From NCBI GenBank assembly GCA_014651175.1, contig BMWJ01000006.1, positions 460,602 to 524,601 on the forward strand: a DNA stretch of 64,000 bases. The letters run 5' to 3'. The translations under genes were made by a program, and so were the position numbers. This document shows, piece after piece, positions 24,468 through 32,462 of this stretch. This DNA is from Streptomyces clavifer. GTDB lineage: Bacteria > Actinomycetota > Actinomycetes > Streptomycetales > Streptomycetaceae. Each line of letters starts with the position of its first letter. Positions within the stretch are counted from its first letter, which is position 1. The notes below the pieces were generated by a model. The model did not search any database, was not told the DNA's origin, and worked only from the letters and a program-made list of their open reading frames with translations.

Positions 24468-25142
24468 TCACTCCGCCGGCGGGTCCTGGCGCCCGGTGAG
24501 GCGCCTGGCGTGCTCCAGGTGCGCGGACAGCTCTCCCTGGATCCGGAGCGTCGCCTCGTCCAGCACCTTCCTGGTGCGCCGTCCGCTGCCGTCACCGGCC
24601 TGGAAGGCGTCCCCGAAGACGACGTCCACCCGGCTGCGCAGCGGGGGCAGCGCCGGTATCAGCCGTCCGCGACGCCCGGTGCTTCCCAGGACCGCCACGG
24701 GGACGATCGGCGCCCCGCCGCGCACCGCGAAGTACGCGAGTCCGGCCCGCAGGGAGGCGAAGTCGCCCTCGCCCCTGGTGCCCTCGGGGAAGATCCCGAG
24801 GACCCCGCCGTCCTCCAGCACGCCCAGCGCGTGGGTGATGGCGGTGCGGTCGACGGTCGCACGGTCCACCTTGAGCTGACCGATTCCGCGCAGGAACGGG
24901 TCGAGGGGACCGACGAACGCCTCCTTCTTGATCAGGAAGTGGACGGGCCGGGGCGCGGTGCCCATCAGCATCGGACCGTCGATGTTGTGTGCGTGGTTCA
25001 CGGCGAGTATGACGGGTCCGCTGGTGGGTACCCGCCACGCACCGAGCACACGGGGCCGGAACAGCCCGTACATGAGCCCGATGCCGATCCCGCGCCCGAC
25101 GGCCGCTCCGCGCAGCGTGGGAGCGGCGGTGGCTTCGGTCAC
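24468..25142 (-). CDS. 1-acyl-sn-glycerol-3-phosphate acyltransferase (PlsC family)
   Basis: 224 residues. The acyltransferase motifs are NHAHNIDG (an NHx4D catalytic motif), FLIKKEAF, FPEGTRGEGDF and VPVAVLG. A short N-terminal hydrophobic stretch (GRGIGIGLMYGLFRP) may sit on the membrane. It transfers an acyl group to lysophosphatidic acid, making phosphatidic acid. The GTG start overlaps the cmk stop as GTGA, so translation is coupled; an in-frame ATG further upstream lies inside cmk and is unlikely. Confidence 0.9.
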   Translation of the reverse strand: MTEATAAPTLRGAAVGRGIGIGLMYGLFRPRVLGAWRVPTSGPVILAVNHAHNIDGPMLMGTAPRPVHFLIKKEAFVGPLDPFLRGIGQLKVDRATVDRTAITHALGVLEDGGVLGIFPEGTRGEGDFASLRAGLAYFAVRGGAPIVPVAVLGSTGRRGRLIPALPPLRSRVDVVFGDAFQAGDGSGRRTRKVLDEATLRIQGELSAHLEHARRLTGRQDPPAE

Positions 25143-25843
25143 TTCACGGCCCGCTTCTCCCCGACGAGGGTGACGACGCACTCGATGACCTGCTGAAGGG
25201 TCAGGTCGGTGGTGTCCACCTCGACCGCGTCCCCGGCCTTGGCCAGGGGCGAGGTCTTCCGGCCCGAGTCGGCCGCGTCCCGCTTGATCAGTGCTTCCTT
25301 GGTGGTGGCGAGGTCGGAACCCTTGACCTCACCGCTGCGACGGGCGGCACGCGCCTCCGGGGAGGCGGTCAGGAAGATCTTTATGTCGGCGTCGGGCAGC
25401 ACGGTCGTGCCGATGTCACGGCCCTCGACGACGATGCCCCGCTCGGCGTCCGCGGCGATCGAGCGCTGCAGTTCCGTGATCAGCGTGCGCACCTCGGGGA
25501 CGGCGCTGACGGCGCTGACCTTGGAGGTGACCTCCTGGGTGCGGATCGGACCGGAGGCGTCCTCGCCGTCGACGGTGATCGTCGGGGCGGCCGGGTCCGT
25601 GCCGGAGACGATGACGGGCTTGGCCGCCGCGGTGGCGATCTCCGCCGGGTTGCCCACGTCGATGCCGTTGTTCAGCATCCACCACGTGATGGCCCGGTAC
25701 TGGGCGCCGGTGTCCAGGTAGCTCAGGCCGAGCTGGGTGGCGACGGCCTTGGAGGTGCTCGACTTGCCGGTGCCGGAGGGCCCGTCGATGGCGACGATCA
25801 CTGCGGCCGGGGCGGTCCGGGCGGCGGCGCTTACGGTTTCCAC
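25139..25843 (-). CDS. cmk: Cytidylate kinase
   Basis: About 234 residues. The P-loop GPSGTGKSS is near the N-terminus (VIVAIDGPSGTGKSSTSKAVATQLGLSYLDTGAQYRAITW), followed by the CMP-binding DIGTTVLPDADIKIFLTASPEARAARR and a LID-like KRDAADSGRKTSPLAKAGDAVEVDTTDLT. It phosphorylates (d)CMP with ATP. The frame is open far upstream; GTG at 25843 is chosen because GAAGGTG precedes it and the protein then begins VETVSAAARTAPAAV, as homologues do. GTG at 25855 is the alternative. It is first in the cmk-plsC pair. Confidence 0.95.
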   Translation of the reverse strand: METVSAAARTAPAAVIVAIDGPSGTGKSSTSKAVATQLGLSYLDTGAQYRAITWWMLNNGIDVGNPAEIATAAAKPVIVSGTDPAAPTITVDGEDASGPIRTQEVTSKVSAVSAVPEVRTLITELQRSIAADAERGIVVEGRDIGTTVLPDADIKIFLTASPEARAARRSGEVKGSDLATTKEALIKRDAADSGRKTSPLAKAGDAVEVDTTDLTLQQVIECVVTLVGEKRAVK

Positions 25844-26039
25844 GGTGGTGGACACCTTCCTGGTACACGGGGTGGGCGGAGCGGGCCACGGGACGGCCTC
25901 CCCCAAGGTTACCGAGTGCGCGCGGGGGCCTCGCACCCCTGTCGGCCCCGTCCCGCCGGGGGCTTCCGTACGGATCGGGCCGGACGAGGGGGCGGGGTCC
26001 GGTGCCGTGCGCCGCGGGGCGCGGGAGGGAGGCCGGACC

Positions 26040-26082
26040 GTGCCGGGCGGCACCGCCGCGAGGTGCGGTGCCGGCCCGGCAC
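26040..26082 (-). terminator. Terminator of the aroH-tyrA operon
   Basis: A 17-bp stem in two parts (GTGCCGGGC plus GGCACCGC against GCGGTGCC plus GCCCGGCAC, one bulged G) starts 11 bp after the tyrA stop codon. Confidence 0.8.
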
Positions 26083-26092
26083 GATCCGGGAC

Positions 26093-27178
26093 CTACGGGC
26101 GGATCGACCAGCCCCGGTCGCCGAGCGCCGCGCTCAGTACGGGCGCCGCGCTCGGCTCGACCATCAGCTGGACCAGTCCGGCCTGCTGACCGGTGGCGTG
26201 CTCGATGCGTACGTCCTCGATGTTGACCCCGGCCAGTCCGGCGTCGGCGAAGATCCTGGCCAGTTCGCCGGGCCGGTCACTGATGAGCACGGCCACGATC
26301 TCGTAGGACGCCGGGGCGGCGCCGTGCTTGCCCGGCACCCTGACCCGGCCGGCGTTGCCGCGGCGCAGGACGCCCTCGATGCCTTCGGTTCCCGCGCGGC
26401 GTTCGTCCTCGTCGGCGGACTGGAGGCCGCGCAGCGCCCGTACCGTCTCGTCGAGGTCGGTGGCGACGCCCGCCAGGACGTCGGCGACCGGGCCGGGGTT
26501 GGCGGAGAGGATCTCCACCCACATCCGCGGGTCGGACGCGGCGATCCGCGTGACGTCCCTGATCCCCTGGCCGCACAGGCGCACGGCGGTCTCGTCGGCC
26601 TCCTCCAGCCGGGCGGCGACCATCGAGGAGATCAGCTGCGGGGTGTGGGAGACCAGGGCCACGGCGCGGTCGTGGGCGTCGGCGTCCATGACGACCGGGA
26701 CCGCGCGGCAGAGCGCGACCAGTTCGAGGGCCAGGTTGAGGACCTCGGTGTCGGTGTCCCGGGTCGGGGTGAGGACCCATGGGCGGCCCTCGAAGAGGTC
26801 GGCGGTGGCCGCGAGGGGACCGGACCGCTCCTTGCCGGCCATGGGATGCGTACCGATGTACGGGGTGAGGTCGACGCCGAGGGCCTCCAGCTCGCGGCGC
26901 GGACCCCCCTTGACGCTGGCCACGTCCAGGTAGCCGCGGGCGACTCCGTCGCGCATGGCGTCGGCCAGGACGGAGGCGGTGTACGCCGGCGGTACGGCGA
27001 TGATCGCCAGGTCGACGGGCCCGTCGGGGGCCTCCTCCGTGCCGGCGCCGAGCGCCGCCGCCGTACCGGCCGACGAGGCGTCCCGGTCGACGAGGTGGAC
27101 CCGGATGCCGCGCCCGGCGAGGGCGAGGGCCGCGGAGGTGCCGACCAGGCCCGTCCCGATCACGACGGCGGTCCTCAC
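26093..27178 (-). CDS. tyrA: Prephenate dehydrogenase with C-terminal ACT domain
   Basis: 361 residues. The NAD-binding start is VVIGTGLVGTSAALALAGRGIRVHLVDRD; the substrate region has VKGG and IGTHPMAGKERSGP (catalytic His), then AHDRAVALVSHTPQLISS. The last ~75 residues (YEIVAVLISDRPGELARIFADAGLAGVNIEDVRIEHATGQQAGLVQLMVEPS) form an ACT domain, implying feedback control by an amino acid, probably tyrosine. It converts prephenate to 4-hydroxyphenylpyruvate. GTG overlaps the aroH stop (GTGA), so the two shikimate-branch genes are coupled. Confidence 0.96.
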   Translation of the reverse strand: MRTAVVIGTGLVGTSAALALAGRGIRVHLVDRDASSAGTAAALGAGTEEAPDGPVDLAIIAVPPAYTASVLADAMRDGVARGYLDVASVKGGPRRELEALGVDLTPYIGTHPMAGKERSGPLAATADLFEGRPWVLTPTRDTDTEVLNLALELVALCRAVPVVMDADAHDRAVALVSHTPQLISSMVAARLEEADETAVRLCGQGIRDVTRIAASDPRMWVEILSANPGPVADVLAGVATDLDETVRALRGLQSADEDERRAGTEGIEGVLRRGNAGRVRVPGKHGAAPASYEIVAVLISDRPGELARIFADAGLAGVNIEDVRIEHATGQQAGLVQLMVEPSAAPVLSAALGDRGWSIRP

Positions 27179-27537
27179 TGGGCGATGTCCTTGCGGAGGG
27201 CACCGGTGGCGCCGAGGTAGACGTGACTGATCTCCGCCTTGGAGAGGTATGTCTCGACGTGGGCGAGGATGCGGACCACCCGGGGCATGGCCCCGGTGAT
27301 GTCGAGCTCCTGGGCGCAGATCAGCGGTACGTCGACGATGCCCAGGCCCCTCGCCGCGGCGGCCGGGAAGTCGCTGTGCAGGTCGGGGGTGGCAGTGAAC
27401 CAGACGCTGATCAGGTCGTCGGCGACGATCTGGTTGCGCTCGAGGATGGCGGTGAGCAGCGCACCCACCTGCTCGTCCATGTGTCCGGCTTCGTCCCGCT
27501 CCAGCTGGACGGCTCCGCGGACCGCTCGTACCGCCAC
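27175..27537 (-). CDS. aroH: Chorismate mutase, AroH class
   Basis: A 120-residue monofunctional AroH-type enzyme (MAVRAVRGAVQLERDEAGHM...ISVWFTATPDLHSDFPAAAARGLGIVDVPLICAQELDITGAMPRVVRILAHVE), with the Arg and Glu residues of the trimeric class (RGA, CAQELD). It isomerises chorismate to prephenate, feeding the adjacent prephenate dehydrogenase. The GTG follows GAGAGGTACGAC. Confidence 0.96.
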   Translation of the reverse strand: MAVRAVRGAVQLERDEAGHMDEQVGALLTAILERNQIVADDLISVWFTATPDLHSDFPAAAARGLGIVDVPLICAQELDITGAMPRVVRILAHVETYLSKAEISHVYLGATGALRKDIAQ

Positions 27538-27572
27538 GTCGTACCTCTCGTTCCCTCGTTCTGCGTGCTCTT

Positions 27573-28202
27573 TCAGCCTAGAGGTGCGGAGGGGCCGGTG
27601 GTCACCGTGCTCTGTCCGTGAGACGCCGCGGCGGCGTGCACGGCGAGGAGTGTGCGCCAGATCCGCCCGGCGAGCTGCTCCGGGGTGGCGTCGGTCCGGT
27701 CGTGGACCCAGTCGGCGAGCATCCCGGTGAAGAGCCCGGCGACGGCGCTCGCGGTGAGGTCGTGGCCGCTCACGGCCGGCCTGCGCCGGCGCAGCTCGTC
27801 GAGGCTGTACTGCCGGAGCTCCCGGTGCAGCAGTTCCCCGAGGGGGCCGCCGCCGGGCCCGAGCAGGCTCCGGTAGACCTCGGCCCGGCCGCGGACCTCC
27901 CGGAGCAGGGCGGCGAGCTCCTGCGGCGGCGCGTCCGGGCCGGGCGGGGTGCGGCCCCAGGCGTGCAGGGCCTCGACCGCATCCCGTACGACGCCGGCGC
28001 AGGCGTCCACGGCCAGGGCGCGCAGGTCGTCGTAGTGCAGATAGAAGGTGGCGCGCCCCACACCGGCTCCGCGCACCACGTCCGCCACACCGATCCGGTC
28101 GAGCGGCCGCTCCGCGCAGGCTTCCAGCAGCGCCTCGCGGAGCCTGGCGCGGGTGCGCGCGGTCCGCGGGTCGCCGCTGCCGTCCGTCACCGCGGGCGTC
28201 AT
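27573..28202 (-). CDS. TetR-family transcriptional regulator
   Basis: 209 residues with an N-terminal HTH (LREALLEACAERPLDRIGVADVVRGAGVGRATFYLHYDDLRAL, residues about 20-65), in which GVGRATFYLHYDD is the classic recognition helix. The C-terminal ligand domain is generic. It lies 5 bp after the DUF1304 gene, so both are co-transcribed. Two tandem near-identical palindromes sit upstream of that operon; the simplest reading is autoregulation plus control of the divergent Rieske gene. Confidence 0.9.
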   Translation of the reverse strand: MTPAVTDGSGDPRTARTRARLREALLEACAERPLDRIGVADVVRGAGVGRATFYLHYDDLRALAVDACAGVVRDAVEALHAWGRTPPGPDAPPQELAALLREVRGRAEVYRSLLGPGGGPLGELLHRELRQYSLDELRRRRPAVSGHDLTASAVAGLFTGMLADWVHDRTDATPEQLAGRIWRTLLAVHAAAASHGQSTVTTGPSAPLG

Positions 28203-28207
28203 CCTCC

Positions 28208-28570
28208 TCAGCCCGCCGACAGGACGAGGGCGAGGGCCGCGGCGGCGGGTGCCGCCTGGACGTACAGGATCCTGCGGCTGACGGTGGCCGCCCCGTACAC
28301 CCCGGCGACGGCCAGGCAGCTCAGGAAGAAGATCTGCGCCTGGTGCCCGACGGGGTCGGCCGCGATCAGGCCCCAGACCAGCCCGGCGGCCATGAATCCG
28401 TTGTAGAGCCCCTGGTTGGCGGCGAGGGTGGCGCTGGCCCCGGAGAACTCCTCGGTGGTGCCGAAGGCCTTGCGGCCGCGCGGGGTGTCCCAGAGGAACA
28501 TCTCCAGGACGAGGATGTAGGCGTGGATCAGCGCGACGAGCGCGACCAGCACCTGGGCGGCGGTCTGCAT
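28208..28570 (-). CDS. DUF1304 small membrane protein
   Basis: 120 residues with four hydrophobic spans and the DUF1304 signature (VLVALVALIHAYILVLEMFLWDTPRGRKAFG, then ANQGLYNGFMAAGLVWGL). The family is of unknown function and often co-occurs with TetR-type regulators. Here it is the first gene of a two-gene operon with one, directly downstream of paired palindromes. Confidence 0.88.
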   Translation of the reverse strand: MQTAAQVLVALVALIHAYILVLEMFLWDTPRGRKAFGTTEEFSGASATLAANQGLYNGFMAAGLVWGLIAADPVGHQAQIFFLSCLAVAGVYGAATVSRRILYVQAAPAAAALALVLSAG

Positions 28571-28594
28571 GGTGTGCGGCCTCCTGCGAGTGAC

Positions 28595-28616
28595 TTCCTG
28601 GACAACCGTCCAGGAA
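28595..28616. promoter_or_regulatory. Palindromic operator, copy 1 (probable TetR site)
   Basis: A perfect 9-bp inverted repeat TTCCTGGAC / GTCCAGGAA around an AACC spacer, starting 25 bp upstream of the DUF1304 ATG. It is followed after 3 bp by a second copy. Confidence 0.75.
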
Positions 28617-28619
28617 CAT

Positions 28620-28641
28620 TTCCTGGACAACCGTACAGGAA
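28620..28641. promoter_or_regulatory. Palindromic operator, copy 2 (probable TetR site)
   Basis: TTCCTGGAC-AACC-GTACAGGAA is identical to copy 1 but for one base. The centres are 25 bp apart. It lies between divergent genes and about 105 bp before the Rieske gene ATG. Confidence 0.75.
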
Positions 28642-28745
28642 GTCTGGATCCGCCACCCGCCCGGGCGCACCCGCCGCCCGGTTGCTTCGTCCGCGCGGCC
28701 CGCGGCGCCACGATGCCTCTCATCGACCACCACCCGAGGAGAGCC

Positions 28746-29180
28746 ATGAGCGCACGGCGAAGGACGGTCCTCACGGCGGGCGCCGCCGCACTGGCGGCCG
28801 GCTGCGGCTCGTCCGACGACGGGGACGGGGACGGGGACGGGAGCACGGCCCCGGCCACCGCTCCGGAGACCCGGAAGGCTTCGGAGACCTCCGCCGCGGA
28901 GCTGACCCGGACCTCCGACGTCCCGGTCGGCGGCGGGACGATCCTCAAGGACCGCAAGGTCGTGGTCACGCAGCCGGAGGCGGGCGACTTCAGGGCCTTC
29001 TCCGCGGTCTGCACCCACGCGGGCTGCATCGTCGCGTCGGTGAGCGACGGGACCATCAACTGCGCCTGCCACGGCAGCAGGTTCAGCATCACGGACGCCG
29101 CGGTGGAGGCAGGCCCCGCGCCGCGCCCGCTGCCCGTGGAGCGGATCACCGTGCAGGGCGACAGCATCCGGCTCGGGTAG
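28746..29180 (+). CDS. Rieske [2Fe-2S] lipoprotein
   Basis: 144 residues. The twin-arginine-like lipoprotein signal is MSARRRTVLTAGAAALAAGC (Cys at 20), then a disordered Asp/Gly/Ser/Thr linker, then a Rieske domain with the cluster motifs CTHAGC and CACHGSRF (Cys-x-His pairs) and the end VERITVQGDSIRLG. It is a membrane-anchored extracytoplasmic electron carrier. The ATG follows GAGGAGAGCC. It is divergent from the DUF1304-TetR operon and probably shares its operators. The partner enzyme is unknown. Confidence 0.92.
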   Translation: MSARRRTVLTAGAAALAAGCGSSDDGDGDGDGSTAPATAPETRKASETSAAELTRTSDVPVGGGTILKDRKVVVTQPEAGDFRAFSAVCTHAGCIVASVSDGTINCACHGSRFSITDAAVEAGPAPRPLPVERITVQGDSIRLG

Positions 29181-29224
29181 GGCCTCTCCCCCGGGCCACG
29201 GCGGGCCCGCGTAGCCTCGCGCGC

Positions 29225-29923
29225 ATGATCACCCCTGAGGCCGAGACCCTCGTACGCGATCACACGGTCTACTCGTGCGTGATGGGTTCCCGCGCCTTCG
29301 GGCTGGCCACCGACGACAGCGACACGGACCGGCGCGGGGTCTTCCTGGCGCCGGCGCCGTTGTTCTGGCGCTTCACCAAGCCGCCGACCCATGTGGAGGG
29401 GCCCGCCCGGGAGCAGTTCTCCTGGGAGCTGGAACGCTTCTGCGAGCTGGCGCTCCGGGCCAACCCCAACGTGCTGGAGTGCCTGCACTCGCCGCTCGTG
29501 GAACGGATCGACGACACCGGCCGGGAACTGCTCGGCCTGCGCGGGGCGTTCCTGTCCCGCCGGGCCCACGAGACGTTCGTCCGCTATGCGATGGGCCAGC
29601 GCAGGAAGCTGGAGGCGGACGTACGGCAGCACGGCGCCCCGCGCTGGAAGCACGCCATGCACCTGCTGCGGCTGCTGGCGTGCGGCCGGGACCTGTTGCG
29701 GACGGGCGAGCTGGTCATCGGGGTCGGCGACGCGCGCGAGGAGCTCCTCGCGGTGAAGCGGGGCGAGGTCCCGTGGCCCGAGGTGGAGCGGCGGATGACG
29801 CGCCTGGCCGAGCAGAACGACGAGGCGCACACCCGCTCGCCGCTGCCTCCGGAGCCGGACCTGGAGCGCGTGGAGGCGTTCCTGGTACGGACCCGGAGGG
29901 CGTCGGCGGCGGCCTGCGGCTAG
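29225..29923 (+). CDS. RlaP-like nucleotidyltransferase (DNA polymerase beta superfamily)
   Basis: 232 residues. The nucleotidyltransferase motif GSRAFGLATDDSDTDRRGVF has GS followed by DxD-type metal ligands (DSDTD). Further family blocks are VECLHSP-like NVLECLHSPLVE, KHAMHLLRLLACGRDLLRTGEL and EVPWPEVERRM. It belongs to the predicted nucleotidyltransferase family that includes RlaP, found with RNA ligases in RNA repair clusters. Substrate is unknown. Its TAG shares the tetranucleotide CTAG with the stop of the convergent paralogue at 29920. The start is 44 bp after the Rieske gene. Confidence 0.82.
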   Translation: MITPEAETLVRDHTVYSCVMGSRAFGLATDDSDTDRRGVFLAPAPLFWRFTKPPTHVEGPAREQFSWELERFCELALRANPNVLECLHSPLVERIDDTGRELLGLRGAFLSRRAHETFVRYAMGQRRKLEADVRQHGAPRWKHAMHLLRLLACGRDLLRTGELVIGVGDAREELLAVKRGEVPWPEVERRMTRLAEQNDEAHTRSPLPPEPDLERVEAFLVRTRRASAAACG

Positions 29924-30696
29924 CCGAGCCGCGCGCGGACGACCAGGTCGTGCAGCGCGTCGAAGCCCGACGCGGTGTCCGGCAGCCGGGACGCGGCCCG
30001 GGCTTCGTCGAGGACCGCGTGCAGCGCCTCGACGTCCCGCGCCGCGACCGCTCCGTCCACGGCGCCCGCGGCGCCGTGCTCGGCCTCCGCCTTGGCCTCG
30101 ATCAGGGACGGCAGGTACGCGGGCGTCGCCACCTCGCCCAGCAGCGTCGGCAGGTGCGCGACCAGTTCGCCGCTGCGCATCAGGTGGATGCCGGTGAGCA
30201 GCGCCCGGAACGTGTAGAGGAGCGGTTTCAGCTCACCGGTCCTCTCGTACAGCCGCCACTGGGTGCCGGCGAACCCCCGGTAGTGGTGGGCGTGGTTGCG
30301 GGTCATGACATCCGGCGCCCGTGCGGTCAGCTCCGCGTGGAGTGCGGTGGTGTGCACGACAAGCGGGGACAGCAGCTGCTCCAGGACGTAGCCGTTGGGC
30401 TTCAGCATGAGGCGGACGAACTTGCGGAGATCGTGGGTGACGAGGTCCATCTCGACCCCGTCGCGGTTCCACATGCGCGAGCGCGTCTCCTCGGGGTCGC
30501 GCAACCCGACGAGATCCTCCGCGGGCAGGACGTGGACCCCCCGCAGGTCCACGTCCGAGTCACGGGAGGGGAAGCCGTACAGATGCGCGCCGGAGACCGT
30601 GGCGAACAGGAGCGGTCCGGGCTCCTCGGCGAGGACGGGGGCGAAGTCGGTGACCGGCAGCCCGGCCCCGAGGAGGGGCGTCGTGTCGAGGTGCAT
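29920..30696 (-). CDS. Second RlaP-like nucleotidyltransferase, last gene of the NAD operon
   Basis: 258 residues and related to its convergent neighbour: VSGAHLYGFPSRDSDVDLRGVHV (GS/G..D-D motif; the motif Ser is preserved as SG), then DLVTHDLRKFVRLMLKPNGYVLEQLLSPLVV and ELKPLLYTFRALLTGIHLMRSGEL. Nucleotidyl transfer to RNA, protein or a small molecule is possible. The ATG lies 3 bp after the ADP-ribosylglycohydrolase stop, tying it to the pnuC-nadR-nrtR operon. It is unlike MNT-HEPN toxin systems: no HEPN gene is present. Confidence 0.82.
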   Translation of the reverse strand: MHLDTTPLLGAGLPVTDFAPVLAEEPGPLLFATVSGAHLYGFPSRDSDVDLRGVHVLPAEDLVGLRDPEETRSRMWNRDGVEMDLVTHDLRKFVRLMLKPNGYVLEQLLSPLVVHTTALHAELTARAPDVMTRNHAHHYRGFAGTQWRLYERTGELKPLLYTFRALLTGIHLMRSGELVAHLPTLLGEVATPAYLPSLIEAKAEAEHGAAGAVDGAVAARDVEALHAVLDEARAASRLPDTASGFDALHDLVVRARLG

Positions 30697-30699
30697 GGG

Positions 30700-31722
30700 T
30701 CAAGCGTCCCAGAGCGCACCGAGCGACAGCAGGTCGCTGCGGTACTCGATGCGTTCCGACCACTCCTTGGGCCACGCGCCCGCCCCCAGGTGCGCCCCGG
30801 CCAGCGCGCCGGTCATGCAGCCCAGCGAGTCGGAGTCGCCCCGGGTGCAGGCGGCCCGGCGCAGCGCGGTGACCGGCTCCTCCGGGAAGAGGAGGAAGCA
30901 GTGCAGGGCCGTGGCGAGGGCCTCCTCGGCGATCCAGCCGTCCCCGGTGGTCTCGCAGGGGTCGGTCTCCGGGGACGGGTCGCGCAGGGCGTCCTGCAGC
31001 CTGGCCAGTACGGCCAGGCACTCGTCCCAGCCGCGCCGGATGTACGCCTCGGGTGAGGCGTCCCCCGCGTACCGCCAGAGGTCGCCGAGCCAGCGCTCCA
31101 GGTAGCGGCCGCTGTTCTCGTAGGCGTAGCTGCGCAGTTGGCCGACCAGTCCGAGAGGTTCGGACCCCTGTGCCAGCAGGAACACCGCGCGGGCCATCAG
31201 GTCGGAGGCGGCCAGGGCGGTGGGGTGGCCGTGGGTGAGGGCGGCCTGGAGCTGGGCCGCACCGGAGCGCTGCTCCTCGCTGAGGCCGGGGACGAGCCCG
31301 ACCGGCGTCACCCTCATGTTGGCGCCACAGCCCTTGGAGCCGGTCCGGCTGGCCTCCTGCCAGGGCCGTTCGCTGTCGAGCATGCGGCAGGCCGTCATGC
31401 AGGTGCGGCCGGGTGCGCGGTTGTTGTCCGGCGAGTGGTACCAGTCGACGAACTCCTCGCGGACGGGGCGCACCAGCCGCGAAGGGGTGAGCAGTCCGCG
31501 GTCCATGGCGGTGCGTATGCCGCGCCCCAGGGCGAGCGTCATCTGGGTGTCGTCGGTGACGATCGCCGGCTCGGGGAGCCGCATCTGCCGCCAGGGCCCG
31601 CACTTGGCGAGGATGGACGGCACGTTGTTGAACTCGGTCGGGAAGCCCAGCGCGTCGCCGAGCGCGAGCCCGGTCAGCGCGCCCGTGGCGGCCTGCTTGG
31701 TGAGAATCCTTGTCGGGATCAT
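30700..31722 (-). CDS. ADP-ribosylglycohydrolase family protein (DraG/ARH-like)
   Basis: 340 residues with the di-magnesium site blocks GALTGLALGDALGFPTEF, AIVTDDTQMTLALGRGI and TRGDSDSLGCMTGALAGAHLGAGAWP. The family removes ADP-ribose from arginine, serine or small acceptors. The ATG at 31722 has AAGGACGGACATC upstream and overlaps the NrtR stop (ATGA). In this operon it would recover ADP-ribose released by, or cancel, NAD-consuming modification; the substrate is unknown. Confidence 0.92.
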   Translation of the reverse strand: MIPTRILTKQAATGALTGLALGDALGFPTEFNNVPSILAKCGPWRQMRLPEPAIVTDDTQMTLALGRGIRTAMDRGLLTPSRLVRPVREEFVDWYHSPDNNRAPGRTCMTACRMLDSERPWQEASRTGSKGCGANMRVTPVGLVPGLSEEQRSGAAQLQAALTHGHPTALAASDLMARAVFLLAQGSEPLGLVGQLRSYAYENSGRYLERWLGDLWRYAGDASPEAYIRRGWDECLAVLARLQDALRDPSPETDPCETTGDGWIAEEALATALHCFLLFPEEPVTALRRAACTRGDSDSLGCMTGALAGAHLGAGAWPKEWSERIEYRSDLLSLGALWDA

Positions 31723-32462
31723 GATGTCCGTCCTTCCGGGCGTCCTTCCGGGCGCAGGAGTGGTGGGTGCAGGGCGGTGGCGGCACCCGCCCGGTACAGG
31801 GCGGCCGGTTTCCCGCGTCCGCCGGTGCGGCGCGGGGGCCCGTCGACCGCCTGGACGAAACCGGGCGTGGTCAGGACCTTGCGCCGGAAATTGGGCCGGT
31901 CGAGCTCGACGCCCCAGACGGTCTCGTAGACCTGCTGGAGCTCCCCCAGCGTGAACTCGGCGGGACAGAAGGCGGTGGCCAGACAGGAGTACTCCAGCCG
32001 GGCGCCGATCCGGTCGTACGCGTCGGCCAGGATGCGGTCGTGGTCGAAGGCCAGCGGTTCGGTGCCGCCCGCCTCCCACCACTGCGCGCGTGCCGCGTCC
32101 CCGCCGCCCCGCGGTTCGGGAAGGTCCGGGACGAGTGCGGCGTACGCGACGGAGACGACCCGCATCCTGGGGTCGCGGTCCGGGTCGCTGTAGGTGCGCA
32201 GCTGTTCGAGGTGGAGGGCGCACACGCTGTTCCGGGTGAGTCCCGTCTCCTCGGCGAGCTCGCGGCGCGCCGCCTCCTCCGCGGATTCGCGGGGCAGCAC
32301 GAAGCCTCCGGGCAGCGCCCAGCGGCCCCGGTAGGGGGCTTCGCCCCGTTCCACGAGCAGGACGTGGAGCCGGCCTTCCCGGACGGTGAAGACCGCGAGG
32401 TCGACGGTGACGGCGAAGGGGACGAAGGCATGGGGGTCGTATCCCTCGGGGGCGGTGCTCAC
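31719..32462 (-). CDS. nrtR: NrtR-type Nudix transcriptional regulator of NAD metabolism
   Basis: 247 residues. The N-terminal Nudix domain (VTVDLAVFTVREGRLHVLLVERGEAPYRGRWALPGGFVLPRE) has an apparently intact Nudix box G-x5-E-x7-REL-x-EE-x-GL, so hydrolase activity may be retained. The C-terminal winged helix (TLGELQQVYETVWGVELDRPNFRRKVL) is the NrtR DNA-binding part. NrtR repressors release DNA on binding ADP-ribose or similar NAD metabolites. GTG overlaps the nadR stop (GTGA) and its own stop overlaps the next ATG. The palindrome at 34202-34224 ahead of pnuC is the likely operator. Confidence 0.9.
   Translation of the reverse strand: MSTAPEGYDPHAFVPFAVTVDLAVFTVREGRLHVLLVERGEAPYRGRWALPGGFVLPRESAEEAARRELAEETGLTRNSVCALHLEQLRTYSDPDRDPRMRVVSVAYAALVPDLPEPRGGGDAARAQWWEAGGTEPLAFDHDRILADAYDRIGARLEYSCLATAFCPAEFTLGELQQVYETVWGVELDRPNFRRKVLTTPGFVQAVDGPPRRTGGRGKPAALYRAGAATALHPPLLRPEGRPEGRTS

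Noticed and set aside
29225-30696. MNT-HEPN type toxin-antitoxin pair
   Set aside because: Both genes are nucleotidyltransferase-like, they are convergent rather than in an operon with each other, and no HEPN protein (Rx4-6H) is present.
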